DNA from: Atribacterota bacterium
GTDB lineage: Bacteria > Atribacterota > Atribacteria > Atribacterales > Caldatribacteriaceae
DNA length: 64,000 bases
Reading direction: 5' to 3'
Assembly: GCA_039638595.1 (NCBI GenBank)
Contig: JBDIWM010000002.1
Coordinates: forward strand, 1 to 64,000
The translations under genes and the position numbers were made by a program. Under the pieces are notes generated by a model. It was not told the origin of the DNA, did no database searches, and saw only the letters and a program-made list of their open reading frames with translations. Each line of letters starts with the position of its first letter. Within the stretch, counting starts at the first letter, position 1. Below are positions 16,777 to 26,141 of the stretch, in pieces.

Positions 16777-17604
16777 ATGAAAAGAGCGTTGACCATTGCC
16801 GGATCCGATTCAGGTGGTGGGGCGGGGATTCAGGCTGATCTTAAGACATTTTGTGCCTTTGGAGTCTACGGAATGTCAGCCATCACGGCCATCACGGCGC
16901 AGAATACGAAAGAAGTACAGACTGTCTTTCCTCTTCCGGAAGACCTTGTGGTACAACAGATTGAGGCTGTGGTAAGTGATATCGGTGTGGATGCCGTGAA
17001 AACTGGGATGCTCCATAATGTGTCCATCATTCGGGCCATTTCCAGGGTGATGAGGGAATTTGGTATTGTGAATCTCGTGGTTGACCCGGTCATGGTGGCG
17101 AAAAGCGGGGCGGTGCTTCTTGAAAAAGAAGCCGTTGAAACGCTGATTAGAGAGCTTTTTCCGCTGGCATTGGTGGTAACACCGAACATTGAAGAAGCGT
17201 CGATTCTGGCTGGGTTTTCGGTGAGGGACCAAGAAGACATGGAAAAGGCAGCACGGTGTATCTGGGAACGGGGTCCCCGCTACGTGGTGGTGAAGGGAGG
17301 ACACCTGAAGGGAGAAGAGTTGGTAGATATCCTGTTCGATGGAAAGACAATGCGACCCTATCCGGGGAAAAGAATTTTGACCAAAAACACGCACGGTACT
17401 GGTTGTACCTACTCAGCGGCACTGTGCGCGCTTCTTGCTCTCGGTAAAACCGTAGAAGAGGCACTTCCGGTGGTGAAAGAGTACATGGAACTCGTCATTC
17501 AGCATGCGCTACCTCTGGGAAGTGGTTTTGGTCCAACCAACCATCTGGCGCCTCTCTTTTTAAAGATGGGTCTTTTGCCCTCTGAAGGGGGAAAAGGATG
17601 GTAA
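16777..17604 (+). CDS. thiD: Hydroxymethylpyrimidine/phosphomethylpyrimidine kinase ThiD
   Basis: 275 residues, ribokinase-like. Phosphorylates HMP twice to HMP-PP. It has the family start ALTIAGSDSGGGAGIQADLKTF, DAVKTGMLHN, VVDPVMVAKSG, TPNIEEASIL, YVVVKGGH and the catalytic THGTGCTYSAAL. ATG 16777 is chosen because AAGGAG lies nine bases upstream; ATG 16768 abuts that site. It is the fourth thiamine enzyme of the operon. No thiC, thiG or thiS is present, so the locus is salvage only. Confidence 0.95.
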   Translation: MKRALTIAGSDSGGGAGIQADLKTFCAFGVYGMSAITAITAQNTKEVQTVFPLPEDLVVQQIEAVVSDIGVDAVKTGMLHNVSIIRAISRVMREFGIVNLVVDPVMVAKSGAVLLEKEAVETLIRELFPLALVVTPNIEEASILAGFSVRDQEDMEKAARCIWERGPRYVVVKGGHLKGEELVDILFDGKTMRPYPGKRILTKNTHGTGCTYSAALCALLALGKTVEEALPVVKEYMELVIQHALPLGSGFGPTNHLAPLFLKMGLLPSEGGKGW

Positions 17605-18326
17605 AACGGTGCTGGATAGGAACTTCTGGTTGGGTTTACCCCCACTGGAAGGAGGTTTTTTATCCGGCGGCTGTGGCGCAGAGGAACTGGTTATCCTTCT
17701 ATGCACGGTTTTTCGATACGGTGGAAATCAACGCTTCCTTTTATCGCCTTCCGCCTTTATCGACTTTTGAACACTGGAGGATGCAAGTACACCCCTCGTT
17801 TCTCTTTGCCGTAAAGGTGAGCCGTTACATCACTCATGTGAAAAAGCTCAAAGGGGTTGAAGAACCCCTGGCACGTTTCTATGATGTTCTTCAAGGTTTG
17901 GGCCAAAATTGTGGTCCCCTTCTTTTTCAACTTTCACCCCGGACTGGATTTGATCGGGAACGATTGGTTTCTTTTGTCCGGCTTCTCGATTCTCGTTTCC
18001 GCTACGTCTTTGAATTTCGTCATCCGAGTTTTTTCTGTGACGACGTTTATGAAATTCTGTCCCAAAGGAACATCGCGCTTTGCTTTTCTGATACCCCATC
18101 TTTCCCGTACCAAGAGGTCTTGACCGCTCCGTTTGTGTATTTGCGTCTTCATGGAAGCACCTCTCTCTATACCCACCTTTACAGTGAGCGGGAAATTATG
18201 AGCTGGGCAGAAAAGATTGACCGTTTCCGGCAAGAGCGCGATGTTTTTTGCTATTTTGATAACGATTACCAGGGATTTGCCATCCGTAACGCACTTCGCC
18301 TGAAAGAACTCCTGGGTTTGGGTTAG
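17598..18326 (+). CDS. DUF72 (YecE-like) family protein
   Basis: 242 residues of the DUF72/YecE family, a TIM-barrel fold of unproven function. Typical stretches are WIGTSGWVYPHWKEVFYP, FDTVEINASFYRLP, FAVKVSRYITH, GPLLFQLSP, FEFRHPSFF and YLRLHGS, ending with CYFDNDYQGFAIRNA. It overlaps thiD by 7 bp and so shares the thiamine transcript. A direct thiamine role is not known. Its 3' end overlaps the OsmC gene on the other strand by 4 bp. Confidence 0.88.
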   Translation: MVKRCWIGTSGWVYPHWKEVFYPAAVAQRNWLSFYARFFDTVEINASFYRLPPLSTFEHWRMQVHPSFLFAVKVSRYITHVKKLKGVEEPLARFYDVLQGLGQNCGPLLFQLSPRTGFDRERLVSFVRLLDSRFRYVFEFRHPSFFCDDVYEILSQRNIALCFSDTPSFPYQEVLTAPFVYLRLHGSTSLYTHLYSEREIMSWAEKIDRFRQERDVFCYFDNDYQGFAIRNALRLKELLGLG

Positions 18327-18715
18327 CTCCGCAAGGTATTGGTGATTTCCTCAACTCCTCCTCGTAGGGTATTCATGATGGTGCAGGCCCTTTCCGCAAC
18401 CTTGAGGAGCCGTTCTTTTTCTTCGTAGGTTAGATTTCCCTGCAATTCAGTTTCAAGATGAATTTTCTGAATGCGAGAAGGGGTCTCACCCAGTTCTCCC
18501 CGGATGCGGATGATGACTTTATCCAGGGGCAGGTTTTTGGTCTTGGCGTAGGCGAAGACCGTTCCGGAGAAACAACTTCCCAGTGCAGCGAGGACATACT
18601 CTGTGGGCCAGTGACCCTGGTCACTTTCGGCACCACTGCTTTTGAATGCTACCATATCGTTACCGATTTTTGCTTCCATCTTTCCTTTCTGGGCAATGAA
18701 TTCGACATAAGCCAT
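18323..18715 (-). CDS. OsmC/Ohr-family protein
   Basis: 130 residues of the OsmC-like superfamily, thiol peroxidases for organic hydroperoxides in studied members. The two family cysteines are present in LAALGSCFSGTVFAYAKTK and AERACTIMNTLR; the LPLDKVIIRIRGEL segment is typical. The start at 18715 has AGGAGG about ten bases upstream, and the N-terminus then begins MAYVEFIAQKGKMEA. It is transcribed toward the thiamine operon and away from the lipoprotein gene, with about 80 bp for both promoters. Confidence 0.82.
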   Translation of the reverse strand: MAYVEFIAQKGKMEAKIGNDMVAFKSSGAESDQGHWPTEYVLAALGSCFSGTVFAYAKTKNLPLDKVIIRIRGELGETPSRIQKIHLETELQGNLTYEEKERLLKVAERACTIMNTLRGGVEEITNTLRS

Positions 18716-18796
18716 ACGCTGATACCTCCTAAAGTCTCGTTCTTTATGGTAAAATGAACCCGGTTGGAAAAAAGATATTCCGGGAGGCACCGGTCG

Positions 18797-19396
18797 ATGA
18801 AAACACAGTACGTGGTTTTGGGGTTGCTTGTATCGATTCTCCTTCTTGTGGGTGGGTGCGCTCAGGTAGAACTCGCTATTAGAGTGAATAATGATGCCAC
18901 CATCCCTAAGGCTCGGATTGCAGTGCTGGTCAATGATTACACCGTTTTTGGTCAGTTGAAAAACGTGGCGATCAGCGAATATCGAAAACTTCCTCCCGAA
19001 GAGCGGAAATTTGTGGAGGTGCAAACCAAACAGGATGCACCACCCTACATCGTGGCCTGGGTATGGAGTTTCGAAGACCAGGAAAAGGCTCGGGCTTTTA
19101 CGCAGCAGTTTCTGGGGAGTTCGGCGGAACTCACCAAAGATCAGGATCTCGTGGTGCTCCGGGCAAGCCTTCGAGGAGAAGAGCTGGAAACGGCGCTCAA
19201 CAAAATGGGTGCATCGAAAGCCAAACCTTTCCTTAACTCAATCACCCTTGCTCTTAAGGCTTATATGCCTGGAGAAATCTTGAGTTATGTGGAAGGCAAG
19301 GTCGATGGCAAAGTCTGGACTCAGGATTTCAATTTGGGTAGGATTTATAAGGAGAAACCCACGGTTGAAATTGAGGTCATTTCCAAGGACCAGTAA
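18797..19396 (+). CDS. Putative lipoprotein, unknown function
   Basis: 199 residues. It begins with a lipoprotein signal peptide: short basic start, hydrophobic core and lipobox LVGGC, with the lipidated cysteine at residue 21. The mature part has no domain I can name. It alternates beta and helix (AQVELAIRVNND, VQTKQDAPPYIVAWVW, TVEIEVIS), suggesting a compact envelope domain. ATG 18797 is preceded by GGGAGG. TAAAAT near 18751 could be its -10. The UroD-like gene begins 12 bp after it, so the two may be cotranscribed. Confidence 0.7.
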   Translation: MKTQYVVLGLLVSILLLVGGCAQVELAIRVNNDATIPKARIAVLVNDYTVFGQLKNVAISEYRKLPPEERKFVEVQTKQDAPPYIVAWVWSFEDQEKARAFTQQFLGSSAELTKDQDLVVLRASLRGEELETALNKMGASKAKPFLNSITLALKAYMPGEILSYVEGKVDGKVWTQDFNLGRIYKEKPTVEIEVISKDQ

Positions 19397-19408
19397 AGGA
19401 GAGTTACC

Positions 19409-20413
19409 TTGGAAGAGCGCGAGAGAATTTTAAAAACCCTTGATTTTCGGGAAACAGATTTTGTCCCGTATCATGTTGATTTCACTATTCCTGCTCGCCT
19501 CAAAATGGCTGAGTATTTGGGAGACCTGGAGTTTGAAAAAAAACTGGGAAACCACCTGGCTTTTGTGAAAGCCATTGCGCCGGGAACGTTTCAGGAGGTG
19601 GCTCCAGGTTTCGTTCGGGATGAGTGGGGAGTGGTTTGGAATCGAAGCATTGACCCGGACATTGGGAATCCGGAACCGGTCCTGCCCCGTCCTTCGCTTG
19701 CAGGGTACCGTTTTCCTGATCCAGATGACCCCCAAAGGTTTCTCCCCATTCAGCCGTTTGTTGAAAAACACCAGCCTCAGTTTAAGCTCCTTCGTCAGAC
19801 CTATACCCTTTTTGAGCGTGCCTGGAGTTTGCGTGGCATGGAAGCACTTTTGAGTGATTTTATTATGAATCCCGATTTTGTGGAAGATCTTCTGGATCAC
19901 ATTACCACTTTCAATCTGAGAGTCATTGATAGAGCGTTAGAAATGGGTCTTGATGGTGTTCACTTTGGAGACGACTGGGGATGGCAAAAGGGTCTTATCA
20001 TGGGAGCTAAGTGGTGGCGGAAATTCATTAAACCCCGCATGGCTGAAATGATTGCTCTGGTAAAAAGGAAAGGTAAGAAGGCTTTTTTACATTGCTGTGG
20101 AAAAGTGGAGGAAATTTTCCCGGACCTCGTGGAAATTGGGCTTGACGTGTTTAATCCATTTCAGCCAGAGGTCATGGATATCTTTGCGCTCAAAAAAGCT
20201 TATCACGGAAAACTCTCTTTCTGGGGTGGCATCAGTATTCAACGCCTTCTACCATTTGGAACTAAAGAAGAGGTGCGACAGGAAGTGAAAAAAATCCTCC
20301 GGGAACTTGGCGAAGGTGGGGGCTACATTGCTGCTCCGTCACATGCCCTTCCTAAGGATATTCCTTGTGAGAATATTCTGGTTATGCTTGAAGTCATCCG
20401 GAATCAGAATTGA
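19409..20413 (+). CDS. Uroporphyrinogen decarboxylase-like (MtaA/CmuA-type) protein
   Basis: 334 residues, URO-D superfamily TIM barrel. The segments DGVHFGDDWGWQKGLIMG, FLHCCGKVEEIFPDLVEIG, DVFNPFQPEV and LSFWGGISIQRLLPFGT match the branch that contains corrinoid-dependent methyltransferases rather than heme HemE. In that branch the HCCG-type His/Cys pair binds zinc and activates a thiol. Start is TTG 19409 after AAGGAGAG. No corrinoid protein or coenzyme M gene is nearby, so the methyl donor is unknown. Its end overlaps the VanW gene, on the other strand, by 10 bp. Confidence 0.8.
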   Translation: MEERERILKTLDFRETDFVPYHVDFTIPARLKMAEYLGDLEFEKKLGNHLAFVKAIAPGTFQEVAPGFVRDEWGVVWNRSIDPDIGNPEPVLPRPSLAGYRFPDPDDPQRFLPIQPFVEKHQPQFKLLRQTYTLFERAWSLRGMEALLSDFIMNPDFVEDLLDHITTFNLRVIDRALEMGLDGVHFGDDWGWQKGLIMGAKWWRKFIKPRMAEMIALVKRKGKKAFLHCCGKVEEIFPDLVEIGLDVFNPFQPEVMDIFALKKAYHGKLSFWGGISIQRLLPFGTKEEVRQEVKKILRELGEGGGYIAAPSHALPKDIPCENILVMLEVIRNQN

Positions 20414-21612
20414 GTTTCATCGAGGCTTTTTCCAAAATCCCAAGGGGTGAGATAGGTATTCTGGAAACGGTATACCGTTTTTCCATTTCGGGTAACCGTG
20501 GTTTTTACGGTAAGCAGGCCATCGTTGTCTTTTGTTTTGTCCAGTGACACAATGTGAACCTGGATTTCAGTTTGGCTTGTGTTCTCTTTTTCACCCCAGA
20601 TTTCGCAGATTAATTGGTCGGAAATGGTGTAGGCGAAAATGACCACCGTTTGATTGGGGAAGTTGAAGCGCAAATCTTTGGCCCCATAGCTTACGGCTGC
20701 GTCTCTTCCGGGCGGGACATAAGAGGTGGTTGGTGAGTATCCAGAGTGAGGGTGCCGTTCTAGAATTTCTGCTTCGGTATGGAGGAGTGCATTGTAAAGT
20801 GTGGTAGAGACCTGGCAGACTCCTCCACCGTATCCAGGAACCAGTTTTCCGTTGACCACAATCTGGGTTTTGCGATACCCATCTTCCTGGTCTGCTTTTC
20901 CGACTACCTGGTTAAAAGAAAACACCGTGCCCTTTTTCACTATGATTCCATCGATCGCTTGAGCTGCCTTTTTGATGTTGAAGATCACGTCTTCGTCTCG
21001 GTCCTGGAGTGATGTTTCGTAACGGGCAAGAAGGTATGGAAATCCCTTGGCAGTAAGGAGCGAAACGGTATCGTGCTGAGGCGGGATGGGATCGAAATGG
21101 GTGAGTTCGACCTCATCCATTCCCTTTTCCAGCTTCTCTTTGAGCTCTATAAGGCTTTTCTCCACGTTGAGGATACTCCCCTCCTGAGAACGGATAAATC
21201 GTTGATTTTTGAAGGAAGCATTTTGCGGTAACAGGGCAAACTTTTGAACGATTTCCTGCAAAAATTTTTGGATTTGTTCTTCGTTGAACGAGAGAGCAAG
21301 TGATACTTCTCGTTGACCACTAAGAATAGCGTTTCGAATAGTGGTGTGATTCCAGGTAATTCCTAGCTTTCTTTTGTCAATGAGTAGAGCTTGTTCCCCA
21401 ATCTGAAGGGTAAAAGGCTTTTTTTGCCACTTTTTTTCCATGATCTCAAGGAGTGGCAGGAGGTCTCTTCGGCTGAGGTTGGAAAACTGTTCACCCAAAA
21501 GAGAGAAGGAATATGTGCGGGTAAAAGAAAAAGCGAAGAGGAAACCACTCCCACCGATGACGAGGATAAGCGCGCAAAATAAGCCTAAAAACCTCTTCAT
21601 CGTTTTCTTCAA
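20404..21612 (-). CDS. VanW family protein
   Basis: About 400 residues. An N-terminal membrane anchor or signal (residues 5-30) is followed by a variable region with a peptidoglycan-binding-4-like segment. The VanW domain is at about 215-340: TVFSFNQVVGKADQEDGY, the highly conserved YGGGVCQVSTTLYNALL, and HPHSGYSPTTSYVPPGRDAAVSYG. A small beta domain ends the protein. Function of VanW is not established; an envelope role is likely. Start is TTG 21612 or ATG 21600; neither has a strong ribosome site. The peptidyl-prolyl isomerase gene lies just upstream on the same strand. Confidence 0.88.
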   Translation of the reverse strand: MKKTMKRFLGLFCALILVIGGSGFLFAFSFTRTYSFSLLGEQFSNLSRRDLLPLLEIMEKKWQKKPFTLQIGEQALLIDKRKLGITWNHTTIRNAILSGQREVSLALSFNEEQIQKFLQEIVQKFALLPQNASFKNQRFIRSQEGSILNVEKSLIELKEKLEKGMDEVELTHFDPIPPQHDTVSLLTAKGFPYLLARYETSLQDRDEDVIFNIKKAAQAIDGIIVKKGTVFSFNQVVGKADQEDGYRKTQIVVNGKLVPGYGGGVCQVSTTLYNALLHTEAEILERHPHSGYSPTTSYVPPGRDAAVSYGAKDLRFNFPNQTVVIFAYTISDQLICEIWGEKENTSQTEIQVHIVSLDKTKDNDGLLTVKTTVTRNGKTVYRFQNTYLTPWDFGKSLDETQF

Positions 21613-21627
21613 CCTAGTTTACGTTTC

Positions 21628-22674
21628 TCATTCCTGACCCTGTGGTGCCGCAGGAACAGAGCTTCCTTCTGGAGAGGGCGAAGCACTGGGTTCCGGTTGG
21701 AGGAGTTCGGAAATGCTGATGGTGCTCTTTTCTCTGAGCTCAGCCAGAAGGTGATTGGTTCTTACATTTTTTTGTTCAGCAAGGAGCAACTTTTTGATTT
21801 CCTCTCTGACTTCTTCATAAGCTTTTTCTTCCTGAGGTTTCCATTCCAGAACTTTATAAATGTAAAACAAATTGTTTCTGGATACAACCGAGGTCACTGC
21901 TTTGGGGTTATCCCGAATTGCTTGAATGGCTTCTTTGGATTCTTTGGGAAGCTGGGTTTCTGGAATCCATCCCATATCCCCACTCTGTTTTGCTGATGCA
22001 GAATCAAGAGAAATCTCCTTCGCGACGGTGGCAAAATCTTCCCCCAAGTACAGACGCTTCAGGGCTTTTTCGGCTTCTTCCTGGCTGGGAAGTACAATCT
22101 GAGCAAGATGGTACTGTGCGGGGGAGGAGAAAAGATTGCGGTGTTCGTCGTAGTATTTCCTGATTTCTTCTTCGGGGATTTCAACTCCCTCGGTGAGGTT
22201 ATCAGTCAATTTTTGAATCATTAGGGTTCGTCGTAGCGATTCCTGAAGGTCACGAAGCGTGATTCGTTCGTATTCCAGAAAACTGCGAAACTCCTTTTCC
22301 GAAGGGAAGGTTGATTTCAGGCGGTCCAGTTCATTTTTCACTTCCTGATTGGAGACCCTGATGCGTCTTGATTTTGCTTCCTGGTAAAGCAGTTCATTGT
22401 TAATAAGGTTTTCCAAGGTGAGACGACGTAAAAAGTCGAACATTTTTTCGTCAAACTGGCTCAGCGTTTTGGAATCGTAACGGGAAAGGAGAGTGCGGAA
22501 AGCCTGGTCTAAATCATAGAAGGTGATAGAGGTGTTGTTTACGGTAGCTGCTACAGCTTGTTGAGAACGACCGGAACGGCGGTACGAACCGTATCCGTAA
22601 TAAATGGTAACAGCAAAAGCAACTACAACAATGATTAAAATGATATCCAGGTTTTTACGCAGAGCTCTCATCAT
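21628..22674 (-). CDS. SurA/PrsA-like parvulin foldase
   Basis: About 348 residues. One N-terminal transmembrane helix (IILIIVVVAFAVTIYYGYG) anchors it in the inner membrane facing the periplasm. A SurA_N/trigger-like helical domain follows (VNNTSITFYDLDQAFRTLL, LINNELLYQEAKSRRI). A parvulin rotamase core is at about 195-290 (YHLAQIVLP, EDFATVAKEISLDSASAKQ, GDMGWIPETQLPKE), ending with a Pro/Ser-rich tail. It likely assists folding of exported or outer-membrane proteins. ATG 22674 follows GAGGTGGGAAAGGAT. Confidence 0.85.
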   Translation of the reverse strand: MMRALRKNLDIILIIVVVAFAVTIYYGYGSYRRSGRSQQAVAATVNNTSITFYDLDQAFRTLLSRYDSKTLSQFDEKMFDFLRRLTLENLINNELLYQEAKSRRIRVSNQEVKNELDRLKSTFPSEKEFRSFLEYERITLRDLQESLRRTLMIQKLTDNLTEGVEIPEEEIRKYYDEHRNLFSSPAQYHLAQIVLPSQEEAEKALKRLYLGEDFATVAKEISLDSASAKQSGDMGWIPETQLPKESKEAIQAIRDNPKAVTSVVSRNNLFYIYKVLEWKPQEEKAYEEVREEIKKLLLAEQKNVRTNHLLAELREKSTISISELLQPEPSASPSPEGSSVPAAPQGQE

Positions 22675-22814
22675 ATCCTTTCCCACCTCGAGTGTGCTAT
22701 TTTTATCATTGTTTCCTATTCTGCTAAAATACTACCTTAGGACTTTGTTCTTGTCAATTTTAGAAAGTTTCGGTAGAGTATTGGAAATGTTTTGCACTGA
22801 AGGGGGTCCATGAG

Positions 22815-23264
22815 ATGGAATTAAATGTTCAGGAAATTCAGAATATATTGCCCCACCGTTTCCCCTTTCTTCTGGTAGACAGGGTATACATGACCCAGGA
22901 AGGAATGGTAACGGGAATCAAAAATGTCACCATCAATGAGTGGTTTTTCCAGGGACATTATCCGGGTAGACCCATCATGCCCGGGGTGCTGATCTTAGAG
23001 AGCATGGCTCAGGTGGGGGCGACTATGATGATGAATATGGAAAAATTTCGGGACTGTGTTCCCTATTTTGCTTCGGTTAACAAGGTACGTTTCCGCAAGC
23101 CGGTCCAGCCAGGCGATCAGCTGGTGATGGAAGTAACCTTGCTTAAGATGAAAGGCGGCGTTGGAAAGTTAAAAGGTGTAGCCAAAGTGGATGGTATGGT
23201 GGTTGCAGAAGGCGAGATCGGTTTTTCTTTGGTCCGAAAAGAAGCAAAGGGGGATATCAATTGA
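22815..23264 (+). CDS. fabZ: 3-hydroxyacyl-ACP dehydratase FabZ
   Basis: 149 residues, single hot-dog fold. It has [14 protein letters not shown] with the catalytic His and [20 protein letters not shown] with the catalytic Glu. In many diderms fabZ sits between lpxC/lpxD and lpxA; here it heads a fatty-acid group instead. Its stop overlaps the fabH TTG start. A weak promoter (TTGTCA and TAGAGT at about 18-bp spacing) lies upstream. Confidence 0.95.
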   Translation: MELNVQEIQNILPHRFPFLLVDRVYMTQEGMVTGIKNVTINEWFFQGHYPGRPIMPGVLILESMAQVGATMMMNMEKFRDCVPYFASVNKVRFRKPVQPGDQLVMEVTLLKMKGGVGKLKGVAKVDGMVVAEGEIGFSLVRKEAKGDIN

Positions 23265-24244
23265 GGAATCGATGGATCAAGGTTTTGGGAACTGGCTCAA
23301 GTGTTCCAGATACAGTTCTGACCAATGGCGATTTGGAGAAAATGGTGGATACAAGTGACGAGTGGATTACCACCCGAACTGGGATCAAGGAAAGGAGAAT
23401 TGCTGGACCTCAGGAAACTACGGGGACTTTTGCGTTGCGGGCTTCGCAACTTGCGCTCCAGGAAGCAGGTATTGCTCCGGAAGAACTCGATCTCATCGTG
23501 GTGGCGACCGTCACGCCGGATATGCTTTTTCCAGCCACGGCGTGTCTAGTGCAAAAAGAATTGGGAGCAAAAAAAGCCTGCGGATTTGACCTTGAAGCAG
23601 GATGTACCGGTTTTGTCTATGCACTGGCTATAGTGGAGAAATATCTCCTGGCTGGGGGGGGAAAGAAAGCGCTGGTTATCGGTGCAGAAACTCTTTCCAA
23701 AATTGTAGACTGGCAGGACCGAGCAACCTGTGTGCTATTTGGTGACGGGGCTGGAGCAGTGGTTCTGGGAGTGACTGATGAACCGGGGATCCTCGCTACC
23801 TATCTTGGTTGTGACGGCAATGGTGGATCGCTTCTTGAGCTTCCTGCTGGATGTTCTCGTTTTCCAGCTTCTTTTGATACAGTCAAGAACCGCCTCCACT
23901 ATATTAAAATGAATGGAAATGAAGTTTTTAAGTTTGCCGTGCGGGTAATGGAAGAAGCTTCCTTGGAAGTGGCACGAAGAGCTGGCGTTTCGACGCAGGA
24001 CGTTGATTTATTTATTCCCCACCAGGCGAATATCCGGATTATCAACTCTGCAGCCAAACGATTAGAAATTCCGGAAGAGAGGATTTTTGTCAACGTCCAC
24101 AAGTATGGGAATACGTCTTCGGCCTCGATTCCGCTGGCCCTGGATGAAGCGTATCGAGAGGGGCGCATTCAGGAGGGAAACTTGCTCCTTCTCGTTGGTT
24201 TTGGAGCTGGCTTGACCTGGGGTTCAGCACTCATTCGATGGTAA
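23261..24244 (+). CDS. fabH: Beta-ketoacyl-ACP synthase III FabH
   Basis: 327 residues. Initiates fatty-acid synthesis from an acyl-CoA and malonyl-ACP. The catalytic triad is visible: Cys in [13 protein letters not shown], His in [11 protein letters not shown] and Asn in [32 protein letters not shown] is the typical N-terminal signature. The TTG start at 23261 overlaps the fabZ stop, implying coupled translation. Confidence 0.95.
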   Translation: MRNRWIKVLGTGSSVPDTVLTNGDLEKMVDTSDEWITTRTGIKERRIAGPQETTGTFALRASQLALQEAGIAPEELDLIVVATVTPDMLFPATACLVQKELGAKKACGFDLEAGCTGFVYALAIVEKYLLAGGGKKALVIGAETLSKIVDWQDRATCVLFGDGAGAVVLGVTDEPGILATYLGCDGNGGSLLELPAGCSRFPASFDTVKNRLHYIKMNGNEVFKFAVRVMEEASLEVARRAGVSTQDVDLFIPHQANIRIINSAAKRLEIPEERIFVNVHKYGNTSSASIPLALDEAYREGRIQEGNLLLLVGFGAGLTWGSALIRW

Positions 24245-24263
24245 AAAGGAGGTTTTGACGTTG

Positions 24264-25502
24264 ATGCGTAAAGTTGTGGTAACCGGTATCGGGGTTATAA
24301 GCCCCGTTGGTATCGGGAAGGAAGAGTTCTGGAAATCATTGATAGAGGGCAAATCGGGGATTGATTCCATTCGGAGTTTCGATACCGAAGGCTTGGATAG
24401 TAAAATTGCTGGAGAGGTACGAAATTTTGACCCGGAACAATTTTTGCCCCGGAAAGAGGTCCGACGCATGGACCGTTTTTCGCAACTGGCGGTATGCGCT
24501 TCACTCATGGCGATTAACGATGCTGGATGGGATGCGGAGGGTATTCCTCGAGAACGGGCGGGTGTCATTCTGGGATCTGGTATCGGGGGAATTCAGACTT
24601 TTGAGGAACAGCACCAGGTTCTTTTGAGTAAAGGTCCGCAAAAAATCAGTGCCCTTTTTATTCCCATGATGATTGTCAATATGGGAGCAGCGAATGTAGC
24701 CATTCGCCTGGGACTAAAGGGCCCCAGTAGCTGTGTTTCAACGGCTTGTGAAGCATCGACCCACGCCCTGGGGGAAGCGTTGCGCATGATTCAGCGGGGT
24801 GATGCCGATTTTATGATCGCGGTCGGGGCCGAGGCTTCCATCACCCCCCTGGCCCTGGCTGGATTCTGTGCCATGAAAGCCCTCTCAACGCGAAATGAAG
24901 AGCCGTCCAGAGCTTCCCGCCCTTTTGATAAAAACCGGGATGGATTTGTGATGGCCGAGGGCGCCTGTGCTCTGGTATTAGAGGAGGAAAAGATGGCCCT
25001 TGAACGAGGAGCCCGGATTTATGCCGAACTCAAAGGCTACGGTTCCACCTGTGATGCCTACCATATTACAGCACCCGACCCGGAAGGGGAAGGTGCGGCT
25101 CGTTCCATGTATCTTGCCATTCGTGATGCTGGATTGACCATTGGAGATATCGACTATATCAACGCTCATGGTACATCCACGCCCTTAAATGACAGAGTGG
25201 AAACTCTGGCGATTAAAAAGGTTTTTGGTGAGCGAGCTTATCAGATAAAAATCAGTTCCACCAAATCCATGACTGGACATCTTCTGGGTGCTGCCGGGGC
25301 TCTGGAGGGTGCTGCAACTGTGCTCTCCCTTTATCATGGGATGATTCATCCCACCATCAATCTTGATGAACCAGATCCAGAGTGCGATCTTGATTACACA
25401 CCCCATAGATCGTGTTCATTTCCCCTCCGAAATGCTCTTTCGAATTCTTTTGGCTTTGGGGGACACAATGGGACGCTGGTATTTGGACGATACGAGGAGT
25501 GA
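24264..25502 (+). CDS. fabF: Beta-ketoacyl-ACP synthase II FabF
   Basis: 412 residues. Elongating condensing enzyme of type II fatty-acid synthesis. Catalytic Cys lies in VSTACEASTHALGEA, and the two His in NAHGTSTPLND and KSMTGHLLGAAGA; the C-terminal SNSFGFGGHNG is also typical. ATG 24264 (or the adjacent TTG 24261) follows AAAAGGAGG. No acpP, fabD or fabG lies between fabH and fabF, so the rest of the pathway is elsewhere. Confidence 0.95.
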   Translation: MRKVVVTGIGVISPVGIGKEEFWKSLIEGKSGIDSIRSFDTEGLDSKIAGEVRNFDPEQFLPRKEVRRMDRFSQLAVCASLMAINDAGWDAEGIPRERAGVILGSGIGGIQTFEEQHQVLLSKGPQKISALFIPMMIVNMGAANVAIRLGLKGPSSCVSTACEASTHALGEALRMIQRGDADFMIAVGAEASITPLALAGFCAMKALSTRNEEPSRASRPFDKNRDGFVMAEGACALVLEEEKMALERGARIYAELKGYGSTCDAYHITAPDPEGEGAARSMYLAIRDAGLTIGDIDYINAHGTSTPLNDRVETLAIKKVFGERAYQIKISSTKSMTGHLLGAAGALEGAATVLSLYHGMIHPTINLDEPDPECDLDYTPHRSCSFPLRNALSNSFGFGGHNGTLVFGRYEE

Positions 25503-25508
25503 TGATGG

Positions 25509-26141
25509 GTGAATTATTGGGTATTGCCACTCAATTATTTTTTGGGTTCCCTTCCTTGCGGGCTTCTGGTTGCGTTCCTGGCAAAGGGCGTGGATATTCG
25601 AAAGTATGGAAGCGGTAATGTGGGAGCGACCAATGTTTCCCGAGTGGCGGGTTTTTTACCAGCCCTAATCGCCGGTATTGGTGACGCCCTCAAGGGGTTT
25701 GTGGGAGCGTATTTAGCCGTCCATTTTCTTGTGCACCCTCTTCTTTCTTTCGTTGGAATTTTCCTCGTGGTAGCCGGTCATGACTGGTCCTTGTTTTTAC
25801 GTTTTCGTGGTGGGAAGGGCGTGGCAACCACTCTGGGGATTCTCTTTTACCTTTCCTGGCAGGCAGCATTTTTATGTTTCCTGGTCTGGGTTCTGGTAGT
25901 GCTCTTCACCCGTTACTCTTCTCTGGGTTCTCTTTCCGGGGCACTGGCGATGCCAGTTTTACTTTTCTTATTTCGAAGGCCATGGTGGTTTGTAGGCTGG
26001 GGAATATTCGCCGCGGGTATCGTGTTCTGGAAGCACAAAGAAAACATATCGAGGCTCCTTAACGGAAAAGAGCTCAAGATTGGTCAGAAAGGACGTGAAG
26101 AACATGGCAAACGTGATGGAAATCGATGGAAGGAACTTTGA
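25509..26141 (+). CDS. plsY: Acyl-phosphate glycerol-3-phosphate acyltransferase PlsY
   Basis: 210 residues with about five membrane helices. First acylation of glycerol-3-phosphate using acyl-phosphate. The three PlsY motifs are present: YGSGNVGATNVSR, HDWSLFLRFRGGKGVAT and HKENISRLLNGKE. GTG 25509 is the start. The C-terminus is charged and longer than usual, running 38 bp into trxA. It continues the fabZ-fabH-fabF run toward phospholipid synthesis. Confidence 0.93.
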   Translation: MNYWVLPLNYFLGSLPCGLLVAFLAKGVDIRKYGSGNVGATNVSRVAGFLPALIAGIGDALKGFVGAYLAVHFLVHPLLSFVGIFLVVAGHDWSLFLRFRGGKGVATTLGILFYLSWQAAFLCFLVWVLVVLFTRYSSLGSLSGALAMPVLLFLFRRPWWFVGWGIFAAGIVFWKHKENISRLLNGKELKIGQKGREEHGKRDGNRWKEL

